Source of the DNA: Pseudomonas kribbensis
GTDB lineage: Bacteria > Pseudomonadota > Gammaproteobacteria > Pseudomonadales > Pseudomonadaceae
Direction of reading: 5' to 3'
DNA: 64,000 nucleotides
Assembly (NCBI RefSeq): GCF_003352185.1
Contig: NZ_CP029608.1
Coordinates: 1,488,001-1,552,000, forward strand
In this document: piece by piece, positions 35,671 to 44,631 of the stretch
How the letters are laid out: every line of letters starts with the position of its first letter
Position numbering within the stretch: the first letter of the stretch is position 1
Notes under the pieces: generated by a model
Told to the model about the DNA's origin: nothing
What the model saw: the letters and a program-made list of their open reading frames with translations, nothing else
Databases searched by the model: none
Position numbers and translations under genes: made by a program

Positions 35671-37843
35671 CCGGGTGGGCGTGTTTGCGCTGATTGATCT
35701 CTTCGAGGACCGGGCGCAGTTCGTGCAGCGGCACCGGACGGCTGAGCAGGTAACCTTGAATGAAGTCGCAGCCTGAACGCTCGAGGAATTCATATTGCTC
35801 CAGGCTTTCCACGCCTTCGGTGACCACCTGCAAGTGCAGGGTGTGGGCCATGACGATGATCGCCTGGACGATTTCCATGTCGGCGGTAGCCTTGGGGATG
35901 TCGAGGATGAACGAGCGATCGACTTTCAAGGTGTTGAGCGGCAGACGCTTGAGATAGGCCAGGGACGAATAACCGGTGCCGAAGTCATCGATCGACAGCG
36001 ACACGCCCAGAGCGCGGATCTGCCGCAACAGCACCAGCGTATTGGCGATGTTGCCCATCAGGGCGTTCTCGGTCACCTCCAGCTCAAGGCGTTCAGGGGC
36101 GACGCCGGCGCTGCGCAAGGCGCGTTCGATTTCATTGGCCAGTTCTTCCCGGGCCAGGTTCAGGGGTGAGCAGTTCCAGGCGATCTTCAGGTCATCGCAG
36201 CCGTGGCGCGACAGTTCGCCAAGGTCTTCACAGGCCTTGCGCAGCACCCAATTGTCCAGTTCGGCGATCAGGCCATTGTTTTCGGCGATGGCAATAAAAC
36301 GGTCCGGAGTCAGCAGGCCATGTAACGGATGCTGCCAGCGAATCAGCGCTTCGAGCTTGGTGACCTTGCCGGTCTTCAGTTCGAAGATCGGCTGGTAATA
36401 CAGCATCAACCCGTTCTCTTCGCGCAGGGCATGGCGCAGTTCTTCCTCCAGTTGCAGTTCCAGGCTGGCGCGGTTTTTCAGGTTGGAATCGAAAAAGTGC
36501 ACGCCGTTGCGCCCGGCACCCTTGGATTGATACAGCGCCAGATCCGCGTGCTTGAGCAGTTCCTCGCAAGTGGTGCCGTCCTCGGGAAACAGGCTGATAC
36601 CGATACTGGTGGTCATCACCATGCGTCGCCCGGCCAGTTCGATCGGTTCTTTCATCTTGAGCATGATGCGTTGGGCCAGGTTGCGTGCTTCCTCGCGGTC
36701 GCGCAGGCCGATGAGGATGCAGAACTCATCGCCGCCGAAACGCGCGACCACGTCTTCATGGCCACGTACCGAACCTTTGATGTGCTGGGCGATGACCTTG
36801 AGCAACTCGTCACCGGCATCATGACCGAGGCTGTCATTGATGCGCTTGAAGTGGTCGATGTCGAGAAACATCACCGCGAGCATGCCGCCCTCGGTGGATT
36901 TCTGGCTGAGCTTCTCGGCAAAGAGCTGGTTGAAGCCGCGACGGTTGATCAGGTTGGTCAGGGCGTCGTAATTGGCGGCCTGTTGCAGCGACATCCGCGC
37001 CTGATCGAGCTGGCTGAGCAACATGTTGACCCGACGCAGGTCTTGCTCCTTGTTCTGCAGTTTCTTGTCGGCGAGTGCGGCGCTGATGGCGCTGCCGAGG
37101 ATCAGCAGGGTGATGAAGGCGACAGTGAGCCCCAGTTGCAGATGACTGGTTTCGGCCCTCAGTGTGGGAATGTTTCCCTCCGGCAGGACCAGATGCAACG
37201 CCGCCATGCCGGTGAAATGCATGCTGATGATGCCGGCCCCGAGAATCAGGGTGGCCACGTATTTGAGCATCTGGTTGTGCAGGCCGCTGCCTTCACGCAA
37301 ATTCCCCGCCACCCACAGTGCGGCGAAACTGGCACCGATGGCAATCAGGATCGACAGGCCGAACAGGGTCGGCTCGTAGTAGGCGGTGGCGGCGGACTGC
37401 ATGGCGGCCATGCCGACGTAATGCATGCCGGCAATGCCCAGGCCGATGACGATGGCGGTCTTGAAGTATTGCAGCAGACTGGGCTGCGGTTCGCTGAGGG
37501 TGTGCATCGCCAGCCAGGAAGCCAGCAGGGCGATCACCAGGGAGAACAGGGTAATGGCCAGGTCGTACTGGATGTCGATCGGTGTCTGGAACGCCAGCAT
37601 GCTGATGAAATGCATGGCCCAGATGCCGCCGGCCAGGCAAGTGGCGCCGATCCAGCGCCAGAGCCGGCGCGATCCGGGGTCTTCGGCATGGCCGACGCGT
37701 TCCGCCATGTCGAGGGTGGCGAAACTCGCGGCACACGCCACCAGATAGGCGACCAGCACCAGCAAGGGGTTGTGTGTGCAATTGAGGATGACCTGCCCGC
37801 TCTCCGGCAGCTCGGCAACAAACTGCAAACCAAGCCACTCCAT
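35561..37843 (-). CDS. MHYT-GGDEF-EAL cyclic-di-GMP protein
   Basis: A 760-residue inner-membrane protein. The MHYT sensor has seven or so helices and three motifs (MHF 77, MHY 140, MHF 208) thought to bind copper and sense O2, CO or NO. The GGDEF domain (about 285-450; RFGGDEF at 369-374) keeps its catalytic residues but not the RxxD inhibitory site (Arg replaced by Gly, so GHED). The EAL domain (about 465-715) has EAL 498-500, TENALM, DDFGTGYSS, LKVDRSF, EGVES, QGYLLSRP, so it looks able to cleave c-di-GMP. P. aeruginosa MucR and NbdA have the same plan; which is orthologous is not clear. The C-terminal 30 residues overlap the neighbouring gene. Confidence 0.93.
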   Translation of the reverse strand: MEWLGLQFVAELPESGQVILNCTHNPLLVLVAYLVACAASFATLDMAERVGHAEDPGSRRLWRWIGATCLAGGIWAMHFISMLAFQTPIDIQYDLAITLFSLVIALLASWLAMHTLSEPQPSLLQYFKTAIVIGLGIAGMHYVGMAAMQSAATAYYEPTLFGLSILIAIGASFAALWVAGNLREGSGLHNQMLKYVATLILGAGIISMHFTGMAALHLVLPEGNIPTLRAETSHLQLGLTVAFITLLILGSAISAALADKKLQNKEQDLRRVNMLLSQLDQARMSLQQAANYDALTNLINRRGFNQLFAEKLSQKSTEGGMLAVMFLDIDHFKRINDSLGHDAGDELLKVIAQHIKGSVRGHEDVVARFGGDEFCILIGLRDREEARNLAQRIMLKMKEPIELAGRRMVMTTSIGISLFPEDGTTCEELLKHADLALYQSKGAGRNGVHFFDSNLKNRASLELQLEEELRHALREENGLMLYYQPIFELKTGKVTKLEALIRWQHPLHGLLTPDRFIAIAENNGLIAELDNWVLRKACEDLGELSRHGCDDLKIAWNCSPLNLAREELANEIERALRSAGVAPERLELEVTENALMGNIANTLVLLRQIRALGVSLSIDDFGTGYSSLAYLKRLPLNTLKVDRSFILDIPKATADMEIVQAIIVMAHTLHLQVVTEGVESLEQYEFLERSGCDFIQGYLLSRPVPLHELRPVLEEINQRKHAHPVNPLTLARGTFSPVSMDLSPKSPAPHAGASVVRPIR

Positions 37844-37965
37844 AGCATGCCCCGTCTCTGAGTGCTTCCTTACTGCGTCATCAACGCAGGCGAATGAATG
37901 CAGTATAGAGGCCGATTTCGGGGCGCAAGCCGTGGTGGCACATTGGTTCTAATGATTTTGGCATG

Positions 37966-37986
37966 AGCGCCATAGCGATTGGCGCT
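37966..37986 (-). terminator. Hairpin after ykgJ-like gene
   Basis: AGCGCC (37966-37971) pairs with GGCGCT (37981-37986), 5 bases after the stop codon on the minus strand. The stem is short and no strong T run follows. Confidence 0.4.
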
Positions 37987-37991
37987 AAGGC

Positions 37992-38345
37992 TCAGGCGAC
38001 CTCGTTCCAGTGCGGTTGCAACGGTGGCAGGCCGAAGCGGGCGCGGGCCTTGTCACAGTCAACGTTCTGTTCACCGTTTTCCCACGACGCCTCGAACTCG
38101 CGGCAGGGGCTGGAGCGCTTGTCGTAGATCGTGCAACTCACGGCCTTTCCGACCTCGCCTTCAAGCGCGGTGCAGCGCGGCGCCTTGCGGTCGGTACCGA
38201 TCATGGCGACCCGGCTGGGCGTGATCTGGGTGACCAGTTCATCAGGCACGGTTCCGCCGGAGGATGCGCATTCACCCCAGAAAAATGACACACGAAAATG
38301 GGAACAGCAGGCACCGCAATTCAGACACGGACTGACATCGGACAT
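37992..38345 (-). CDS. YkgJ-family cysteine cluster protein
   Basis: A 117-residue protein with the CxxCxxCC motif (CLNCGACCSHFR, residues 7-15), and further Cys around AVSCTIYDKRSSPCREFEASWENGEQNVDCDKARARFGLPPL. This is the YkgJ/CxxCxxCC zinc- or iron-binding domain. The ATG at 38345 gives the common Pseudomonas start, MSDVSPCLNCGACC; a longer in-frame reading extends upstream but has no clear ribosome site. Function unknown. Confidence 0.82.
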   Translation of the reverse strand: MSDVSPCLNCGACCSHFRVSFFWGECASSGGTVPDELVTQITPSRVAMIGTDRKAPRCTALEGEVGKAVSCTIYDKRSSPCREFEASWENGEQNVDCDKARARFGLPPLQPHWNEVA

Positions 38346-38647
38346 GGGAGGGGCATCAAAGGGATTGATCGGCTGGATCCGGACGGATCCGGCGGCCATT
38401 CTAGGCTTTGCCACGGCGTTGGGAAGGGGGGCGAGAAAGTATTTTTTCATTGCCGGATTTTTCCGCAAAACCCCCGGTTTTCGGGGGATTCGAGCCTTAT
38501 CAAGGGCTTACGTTTCGTTACAGTGCCATGGGTCAACATCAGCCTGGCGAATGATGACAGACAGGTCCTACCTGCCTGACTAGATTGCAGGTTCCGGGCT
38601 CGGATGCGTCGGCAGTGAAGCCCTATAACAATAAAAGAGACGGACCC
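38346..38647. other. 302-base gap between ykgJ-like and MFS genes
   Basis: This contains a CCCCCG/CGGGGG hairpin at 38471-38487 with a 5-base loop and presumably the divergent promoters. Nothing else was recognised. Confidence 0.5.
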
Positions 38648-39997
38648 ATGCAGAACTCGACCCAAGCGGCGAATGCCTGGCGCATTCTGTTCCTGTTGTT
38701 CCTCGCCAACCTGTTCAATTTCTTCGATCGCACCATCCCGGCGATCATCATCGAGCCGATCCGCATGGAGTGGCACCTCAGCGACTTTCAGCTGGGGATC
38801 GTCGGCACCGCATTTACCATCGTCTACGCCATCGCCGGCCTGCCATTGGGGCGCATGGCTGACATCGGCTCGCGCAGCAAGTTGATGGGCTGGGGGCTGG
38901 CGACCTGGAGCGCGCTGACGGCGGTCAACGGCCTGGTCGGCAGTTTCTGGAGTTTTCTGCTGGTGCGCATGGGCATCGGCATCGGCGAGGCCAGTTACGC
39001 ACCGGCGGCCAACTCGCTGATCGGTGACCTGTTCCCGGCCCACCGCCGGGCGCGAGCCATGGGGATTTTCATGCTGGGCCTGCCGTTGGGGCTGCTGCTG
39101 GCGTTCTTCACCATCGGTGCGATGGTCAAGGCGTTCGACAGCTGGCGTGCGCCGTTCTTCATCGCTGCCGTGCCGGGGTTGCTGCTGGCGGTGTTCATGT
39201 TCTTCATCAAGGAACCCAAGCGCGGCGCGGCGGAAACCGTGCAGGTGTCGCAAGAGAAGGTCGACAAGCCGATCCGCCGGGTGCTGGCGGTGCCGACGTT
39301 CCTGTGGCTGGTGCTGGCGGGGCTGTGTTTCAACTTTGCGACGTATGCCTGCAACTCGTTTCTGGTGCCGATGCTGCAGCGCTATTTCCTGATGCCGTTG
39401 CAGGAGGCGGCGGTGGCCACGGGTTTGATCGTCGGGGTGACCGGCTTGATCGGTCTGACCCTGGGCGGCTGGATCGCCGACAAGATTCACCAGCGCGTGG
39501 CCAGTGGTCGACTGTTGTTTGCGGCGTTCAGCCTGATCATCTCGACGGTGTGCACCGCCTGGGCGCTGCATGCCGGGCGGATCGAGATCGGTGTGTTTGT
39601 CGCGCTGTTCAGTGTCGGCTGGCTGTTTGCCTATAACTTCTACACCTGTGTCTACACGGCGATTCAGGATGTGGTCGAACCGCGCCTGCGGGCCACGGCG
39701 ATGGCGCTGTTCTTTGCCGGGCTGTATCTGCTCGGCGGCGGTCTGGGGCCGGTGGTGGTCGGTGGTTTGTCCGATCACTTTGCCCAGTCGGCCATGATTT
39801 CGGCGGGGGCCGAGCAGATGACCGAGGCGTTCAAGGCTGTCGGCCTGCATGACGCGATGTACCTGATCCCGGTGGCGCTGTTCTTTACGATGGTGTTTCT
39901 GTTTCTGGCGTCGCGGTGTTTTGTGCGGGATGCGAAGCGGATGAAGGAGGGGTTGTCGGCAGTGGTGGAGCCGGATGGTGCAGCGGTGACTGCGTAA
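38648..39997 (+). CDS. MFS transporter (spinster-like)
   Basis: A 449-residue major facilitator protein with about 12 hydrophobic helices. FLANLFNFFDRTIPAIIIEPI at the N terminus (NFFDR motif of spinster-type carriers), LPLGRMADIGSRSKLMGWGLATWS as motif A, and IGIGEASYAPAANSLIGDLFPAHRRARAMGIF mark the family. The substrate is not predictable from sequence. ATG at 38648 was chosen; GAGACGG precedes it. A bidirectional terminator follows. Confidence 0.88.
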   Translation: MQNSTQAANAWRILFLLFLANLFNFFDRTIPAIIIEPIRMEWHLSDFQLGIVGTAFTIVYAIAGLPLGRMADIGSRSKLMGWGLATWSALTAVNGLVGSFWSFLLVRMGIGIGEASYAPAANSLIGDLFPAHRRARAMGIFMLGLPLGLLLAFFTIGAMVKAFDSWRAPFFIAAVPGLLLAVFMFFIKEPKRGAAETVQVSQEKVDKPIRRVLAVPTFLWLVLAGLCFNFATYACNSFLVPMLQRYFLMPLQEAAVATGLIVGVTGLIGLTLGGWIADKIHQRVASGRLLFAAFSLIISTVCTAWALHAGRIEIGVFVALFSVGWLFAYNFYTCVYTAIQDVVEPRLRATAMALFFAGLYLLGGGLGPVVVGGLSDHFAQSAMISAGAEQMTEAFKAVGLHDAMYLIPVALFFTMVFLFLASRCFVRDAKRMKEGLSAVVEPDGAAVTA

Positions 39998-40009
39998 CCT
40001 CAGACAAAC

Positions 40010-40045
40010 AAAAAGGCCCGCATCGCTGCGGGCCTTTTCGTTTTT
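40010..40045. terminator. Bidirectional intrinsic terminator
   Basis: AAAAAGGCCCGCA (40011-40023) pairs with TGCGGGCCTTTT (40027-40038) and further T follows. It serves the MFS gene and the convergent rapA. Confidence 0.92.
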
Positions 40046-40064
40046 GGCGATGGAGCAGGGCGGT

Positions 40065-42911
40065 TTAGCCTGCGACCAGCACCCGGATTGCTTCCAGTCG
40101 CAGCGCAGCCTTGTCGAGCATGGCCAGGCCTTGCTCGCGCTGTTTGCGCAGGGCCACCAGCTCGCTGTCGCGTACGGTCGGGTTGACCGCCTGCAACGCG
40201 GTCAGGCGTGCCAGTTCTTCGTCGGTATCGGCTGCCAGACGACGGCGGGCCTCGGCCACGCGCTCGGCGTGACGCGGGGTGACCTTGTCTTCACCGGCGT
40301 TGATCCGTGGCGTCAACTGATCGCGCTGGGCCTGGATGAACTTGTTGGCGCTGGCGCGCGGCACGCTTTCCAGCTGATCGTTCAGGGTTTCGAACGCCAC
40401 ACGGGCCGACAGGTCGTTGCCGTTGGCATCGAGCAGGCAGCGCAGGGCGGCCGGCGGCAGGTAACGGCCCAGTTGCAGCGAGCGCGGCGCAACCACTTCG
40501 CTGACGTAGAGCAGTTCCAGCAGTACGGTGCCTGGCTTCAACGCCTTGTTCTTGATCAGCGCGACGGCGGTGTTGCCCATCGAACCGGACAGCACCAGGT
40601 CCATGCCGCCCTGCACCATCGGGTGTTCCCAAGTGATGAACTGCATGTCTTCGCGCGACAGCGCCTGGTTGCGGTCGTAGGTGATGGTCACGCCTTCGTC
40701 GTCGCCCAGCGGGAAACTGGCGTCGAGCATCTTCTCGCTCGGCTTGAGGATCAGGGCGTTTTCCGAATGGTCTTCGCTGTCGATGCCGAACGCGTCGAAC
40801 AGGGTTTCCATGTAGATCGGCAGGGCGAACTGATCGTCTTGCTCGAGGATGTCCTCGACCAGCGCGTCACCTTCGCCGGCGCCGCCGGAGTTCAGCTCCA
40901 GCAGGCGGTCGCGACCGGTGTGCAGCTCGGCTTCCAGACGCTCGCGCTCGGTGCGTGCTTCGTCGATCAGCGTCTGCCACTCGCCGTCGTCAGCCTCTTC
41001 CAGCAGCGGCAGCAGGCGCGGGCCGAACTGGTGCTGCAAGGCGTTGCCGGTCGGGCAGGTGTTGAGGAACGCGTTCAGCGCTTCGTGATACCACTGGAAC
41101 AGACGCTCTTGCGGGCTGGTTTCCAGGTACGGCACGTGCAGTTCGATGATGTGTTTCTGGCCGATCCGGTCCAGACGACCGATCCGCTGCTCCAGCAGGT
41201 CCGGGTGCGACGGCAGATCGAACAGCACCAGGTGGTGAGCGAACTGGAAGTTGCGGCCTTCACTGCCGATTTCCGAGCAGATCAGCACCTGCGCGCCAAA
41301 CTCTTCGTCGGCGAAGTAGGCGGCGGCGCGGTCACGCTCGAGGATGTTCATGCCTTCATGGAACACCGTGGCCGGAATGCCGGAACGTACGCGCAGGGCG
41401 TCTTCCAGGTCCATCGCGGTTTCGGCGTGGGCGCAGATCACCAGCACTTTGGTGCGCTTGAGCATTTTCAGCTGATCGATCAGCCACTCGACGCGCGGGT
41501 CGAATTTCCACCAGCGTTCTTCTTCACTGGCGTCCGGCTGGGCCTGGAAGCTGACTTCCGGATACAGCTCGGCGTGATCGCCCAGTGGCAGTTCGAGGTA
41601 TTCGTCCGGGCACGGCAGCGGGTACGGATGCAGTTTGCGCTCCGGGAAACCCTGCACGGCGGCGCGGGTGTTGCGAAACAGCACGCGGCCGGTGCCGTGG
41701 CGGTCGAGCAGTTCGCGCACGAGGCGGGCGCTGGCTTCGCTGTCGCCATCGTTGACGGCGGTCAGCAGGGCTTCGCCTTCGTTGCCGAGGAAACCGTGAA
41801 TGGTCTTGTGCGCTTCGGCCGAGAGGCGGCCCTTGTCCAGCAGTTCCTGAACGGCTTCGGCCACCGGGCGATAGTTCTCGCTTTCGGCGCGGAAGGCGGC
41901 CAGGTCGTGGAAGCGGTTCGGGTCGAGCAGGCGCAGACGGGCGAAGTGACTGTCCTGACCGAGTTGTTCCGGGGTGGCGGTGAGCAGCAGCACGCCCGGG
42001 ATCGTCTCGGCAAGCTGCTCGACCAAGGAGTATTCCGGGCTGACCTTGTCTTCGTGCCACACCAGGTGGTGTGCTTCGTCGACCACCATCAGGTCCCAGC
42101 CGGCGGCGAACAGCGCGTCCTGGGCCTTTTCGTCTTCGACCAGCCACTCCAGCGCCACCAGGGCCAGCTGGGTGTCTTCGAACGGGTTGGAGGCATCGCT
42201 TTCGATGAAGCGTTCTTCGTCGAACAGCGCGACCTGTAGGTTGAAGCGGCGGCGCATTTCCACCAGCCATTGGTGCTGGAGGTTTTCCGGTACCAGGATC
42301 AGCACGCGATTGGCGCGGCCGGAAAGCAGTTGGCGATGGATCACCAGACCGGCTTCGATGGTCTTGCCCAGGCCCACTTCGTCCGCCAGCAATACCCGCG
42401 GCGCGATGCGGTCGGCGACTTCACGGGCAATGTGCAACTGGTGCGCGATCGGCTGCGCACGCACGCCGCCCAGGCCCCACAGGGAGGACTGCAACTGGCG
42501 GCTGGTGTGTTCCAGGGTGTGGTAGCGCAGGGAGAACCACGACAGCGGGTCGATCTGCCCGGCGAACAGACGGTCGCTGGCCAGACGGAACTGAATGAAG
42601 TTCGACAGCTGGGTTTCCGGCAGGGTGACGGCTTCGTTCTCGGCGTTCAGACCGTGATAGACGAGCAGGCCATCGGCATCCTCGACTTCGCGCACGGTCA
42701 TCTTCCAGCCTTCGAAGTGAGTGATGGAGTCGCCCGGCGAGAATCGCACGCGGGTCAAAGGCGCATTCCTTAGCGCGTACTGGCGGGTTTCGCCAGTGGC
42801 CGGGTAAAGCACGGTCAACAAGCGGCCGTCCTGTGCCAGAACGGTGCCTAAACCAAGCTCTGCTTCGCTGTCACTGATCCAGCGTTGCCCCGGTTGATAC
42901 TGCTGCGCCAT
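40065..42911 (-). CDS. rapA: RNA polymerase-associated ATPase RapA
   Basis: A 948-residue Swi2/Snf2 ATPase that binds core RNA polymerase and helps recycle it. The protein starts with the N-terminal domain [22 protein letters not shown], then Walker [13 protein letters not shown] (177-188), DEAHH (278-282), and the helicase C domain with [45 protein letters not shown]. Length is close to E. coli RapA (968). It is transcribed alone, with about 240 bases of noncoding DNA upstream. Confidence 0.97.
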   Translation of the reverse strand: MAQQYQPGQRWISDSEAELGLGTVLAQDGRLLTVLYPATGETRQYALRNAPLTRVRFSPGDSITHFEGWKMTVREVEDADGLLVYHGLNAENEAVTLPETQLSNFIQFRLASDRLFAGQIDPLSWFSLRYHTLEHTSRQLQSSLWGLGGVRAQPIAHQLHIAREVADRIAPRVLLADEVGLGKTIEAGLVIHRQLLSGRANRVLILVPENLQHQWLVEMRRRFNLQVALFDEERFIESDASNPFEDTQLALVALEWLVEDEKAQDALFAAGWDLMVVDEAHHLVWHEDKVSPEYSLVEQLAETIPGVLLLTATPEQLGQDSHFARLRLLDPNRFHDLAAFRAESENYRPVAEAVQELLDKGRLSAEAHKTIHGFLGNEGEALLTAVNDGDSEASARLVRELLDRHGTGRVLFRNTRAAVQGFPERKLHPYPLPCPDEYLELPLGDHAELYPEVSFQAQPDASEEERWWKFDPRVEWLIDQLKMLKRTKVLVICAHAETAMDLEDALRVRSGIPATVFHEGMNILERDRAAAYFADEEFGAQVLICSEIGSEGRNFQFAHHLVLFDLPSHPDLLEQRIGRLDRIGQKHIIELHVPYLETSPQERLFQWYHEALNAFLNTCPTGNALQHQFGPRLLPLLEEADDGEWQTLIDEARTERERLEAELHTGRDRLLELNSGGAGEGDALVEDILEQDDQFALPIYMETLFDAFGIDSEDHSENALILKPSEKMLDASFPLGDDEGVTITYDRNQALSREDMQFITWEHPMVQGGMDLVLSGSMGNTAVALIKNKALKPGTVLLELLYVSEVVAPRSLQLGRYLPPAALRCLLDANGNDLSARVAFETLNDQLESVPRASANKFIQAQRDQLTPRINAGEDKVTPRHAERVAEARRRLAADTDEELARLTALQAVNPTVRDSELVALRKQREQGLAMLDKAALRLEAIRVLVAG

Positions 42912-43151
42912 GCTGCCTGACTCCCACCTTGAAAAAGCGGGCTATCTTAACGGAATGAGGCCCTGAGGCCAAAGGATTAGGCGTCGTTGCGGCCATTAAA
43001 TGCCGACGGCCGACTGAGGGAAGATTAGGTCATGCGTCGGTTTCAGGAGCGCTGGCGGCACGATTGAGTGCCAACCCGGTCACAAGTTTTCGACCGATGG
43101 CTCAAGGCCCCGATGCCGCAGCCGATAGCCTGCTGACAGGAGACCCTTCAT

Positions 43152-43493
43152 ATGCTGCCACCGATGCTCCCCCTGAGCGCCGTGCCGATCACATCCCAGC
43201 AGGACCCGATCCGCCAGCGGCCGGACATTCCCCCGGTGGTGCCGGTGCAGGAAAGCTCAAACGAAAGCACCATCGACCTGCAAAAGCGCGATCCGGAAGA
43301 GGATGGTTATCTGCTGCGCGAAGAGCAGCGCCGCCAGCAGGAGCGTGAGCGTCGCAAGCGCGAAGCCGACGAAGATCCGGAAGAACACCTCGCCGTGCCG
43401 GGCACCGAACTCAATGCCGACAACACCGTGCCGGTGGTGCCGCTGATGGAAGACCAGCCGCGTCAGGGCTTGTGGGTCGACATCGAGATCTGA
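43152..43493 (+). CDS. Pro- and charge-rich hypothetical protein
   Basis: A 113-residue soluble protein, rich in Pro and charged residues: PIRQRPDIPPVVPVQESS, then EEDGYLLREEQRRQQERERRKREADEDPEEH (likely helical or coiled), then NADNTVPVVPLMEDQPRQGLWVDIEI. No domain is recognised. AGGAG lies about 9 bases upstream of the ATG. Such proteins are common in Pseudomonas next to rapA-like or ccoM-like regions; this statement is from memory. Function unknown. Confidence 0.75.
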   Translation: MLPPMLPLSAVPITSQQDPIRQRPDIPPVVPVQESSNESTIDLQKRDPEEDGYLLREEQRRQQERERRKREADEDPEEHLAVPGTELNADNTVPVVPLMEDQPRQGLWVDIEI

Positions 43494-43634
43494 GGCTGCC
43501 CGACCACCGCGTCTTGAATACACGATTTGTTGTACGTCGATGGCTGGTCAGCGCCGACGTGAGGCCGCATTATTGGCGCAGTCCTGTCGGCGATCCGGCA
43601 GTTGTGATTCAGTCCAAGCGATGTATCGAACGCC

Positions 43635-43796
43635 ATGAGCCAAGACGACAAACTGATCGACCTCAGCACCGAACGCGCCAAGCGGGTTCACGACCTCAAC
43701 GAAAAACGCCTGAATGAAGTGCGCAAGGCCTTCGAACAGGCCATGCCGTTGGGAAAACCGAAGAAAAAGTCGAAAAACAAACCGAAAAAGCGTTGA
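43635..43796 (+). CDS. Very small basic protein (53 aa)
   Basis: A short open reading frame. It codes for SQDDKLIDLSTERAKRVHDLNEK and ends in a Lys-rich tail (KPKKKSKNKPKKR). The first half is charged and probably helical; the tail is like nucleic-acid-binding or membrane-associated tails. No clear ribosome site is seen (upstream CGAACGCC is poor), but codon choice is normal for the genome. It lies between the Pro-rich gene and ccoM. Conserved hypothetical is the likely label. Confidence 0.65.
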   Translation: MSQDDKLIDLSTERAKRVHDLNEKRLNEVRKAFEQAMPLGKPKKKSKNKPKKR

Positions 43797-43942
43797 TCTC
43801 CCCCTGTATCCGTTGATGCAGGTCAGTTATTTCCCTTCCTTTCCTCCGCACCTTGACCGGTATTGATCCCGGTCAATTCCTGCGCCTGCCTGATTGGTTA
43901 ACTTAGCTCCATCGCAGCAAAGCAGGGGCCAGGAGGCCAGTC

Positions 43943-44059
43943 ATGTTTTTCGATAACGTGGTGTTTGCCGGGGTTCTGACGGTGGGGCTCATGGTTCTGT
44001 TTTTTGCAGGGTTTGGATTTTTTATCTGGAAGGATGCGAATAAGCGCAAGAAGCCTTAG
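43943..44059 (+). CDS. ccoM: cbb3-type cytochrome c oxidase subunit CcoM
   Basis: A 38-residue single-pass membrane protein: FFDNVVFAGVLTVGLMVLFFAGFGFFIWKDANKRKKP. It matches, by pattern, the Pseudomonas CcoM subunit first found bound to the cbb3 oxidase of P. stutzeri. In that complex it is a small stabilising subunit. An AGGAGG lies 6 bases before the ATG. It stands away from any ccoNOQP operon here, as in other pseudomonads. A strong intrinsic terminator follows 34 bases after the stop. Confidence 0.78.
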   Translation: MFFDNVVFAGVLTVGLMVLFFAGFGFFIWKDANKRKKP

Positions 44060-44093
44060 TTCTTCCGGGTTTGATGAGCACGCAAGGCATTTT

Positions 44094-44119
44094 GGGCAAC
44101 TTCGGTTGCCCTTTTTTTT
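44094..44119 (+). terminator. Intrinsic terminator after ccoM
   Basis: GGGCAAC (44094-44100) pairs perfectly with GTTGCCC (44105-44111) around TTCG and is followed by eight T residues. Confidence 0.95.
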
Positions 44120-44121
44120 GT

Positions 44122-44480
44122 CTTCTTGGCGGCCTTTGGGCCGACCATGCTTTGGGTGTTCTTTGTGAATATCCGTTTCTTTGGGTGTTGCCACTGGCGG
44201 TTTCGCCCTTACGGCGAGTCCCTTTTTCAGACGCCAAAAAGGAACCAAAAGGCTTGGCCCCTGCGTTCGGCACCTCGCTTTGGCTCGGTGTTCCTTCGCT
44301 CCGGGATTCATCCGGGGGCATCGCCTACGGTTTGCTTCGCTGCACCTCCTCTCGATGTGTTCGACTTCGTCGAACGGCGCTTCGCGCCCACCCCCGGATA
44401 AATCCCTCCACTCAGCCTGCCGATGGGGCCGGCACGTCAAAAGCGGTACTCGAGCTAACGCTCATTGTGTTGAGTGGTGA
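44122..44480. repeat. Long noncoding Pseudomonas intergenic repeat
   Basis: About 360 bases with no supported gene in a gap of 572 bases between ccoM and the Pit gene. The pattern (GGTTTCGCCCTTACGGCGAG, CACCTCGCTTTGGCTCGG, GGGGGCATCGCCTACGGT, CACCTCCTCTCGATGTGTTC) is that of a known intergenic repeat type of fluorescent pseudomonads, recognised from memory. It contains several short inverted repeats (for example TTCGACTTCGTCGAA at about 44359). Open frames through it (about 99-148 residues) are Arg/Ser-rich translations of the repeat. Confidence 0.65.
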
Positions 44481-44516
44481 GAAGCGGGAAGCGAATGGGG
44501 GCTGCTTTTGCTTTTG

Positions 44517-44575
44517 ATCGTTCCCACGCTCCGCGTGGGAATGCAGCCCGGGACGCTCCGCGTTCCATTTCTGAA
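44517..44575. repeat. Second short intergenic repeat
   Basis: GATCGTTCCCACGCTCCGCGTGGGAATGC type sequence with the inverted repeat TTCCCACGC/GCGTGGGAA, followed by GGGACGCTCCGCGTTCC. This type is scattered in intergenic regions of fluorescent pseudomonads (from memory). Confidence 0.7.
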
Positions 44576-44581
44576 GGCAAC

Positions 44582-44616
44582 AAAAAAGGCGTGATCCTCT
44601 CGAATCACGCCTTTTT
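44582..44616. terminator. Bidirectional terminator after pit gene
   Basis: AAAAAAGGCGTGAT (44582-44595) pairs with ATCACGCCTTTTT (44604-44616); on the minus strand this follows the Pit stop at 44632 by 16 bases. Confidence 0.9.
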
Positions 44617-44631
44617 CATTACCACGATCTA

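Noticed and set aside
40044..42239. A 731-codon frame antisense to rapA
   Set aside because: The rapA frame has all helicase motifs; the antisense frame has none.
44071..44517. Open frames of up to 148 residues through the ccoM-pit gap
   Set aside because: They have no ribosome site and are translations of an intergenic repeat; the compositions are Arg/Ser-rich and several frames are open at once.
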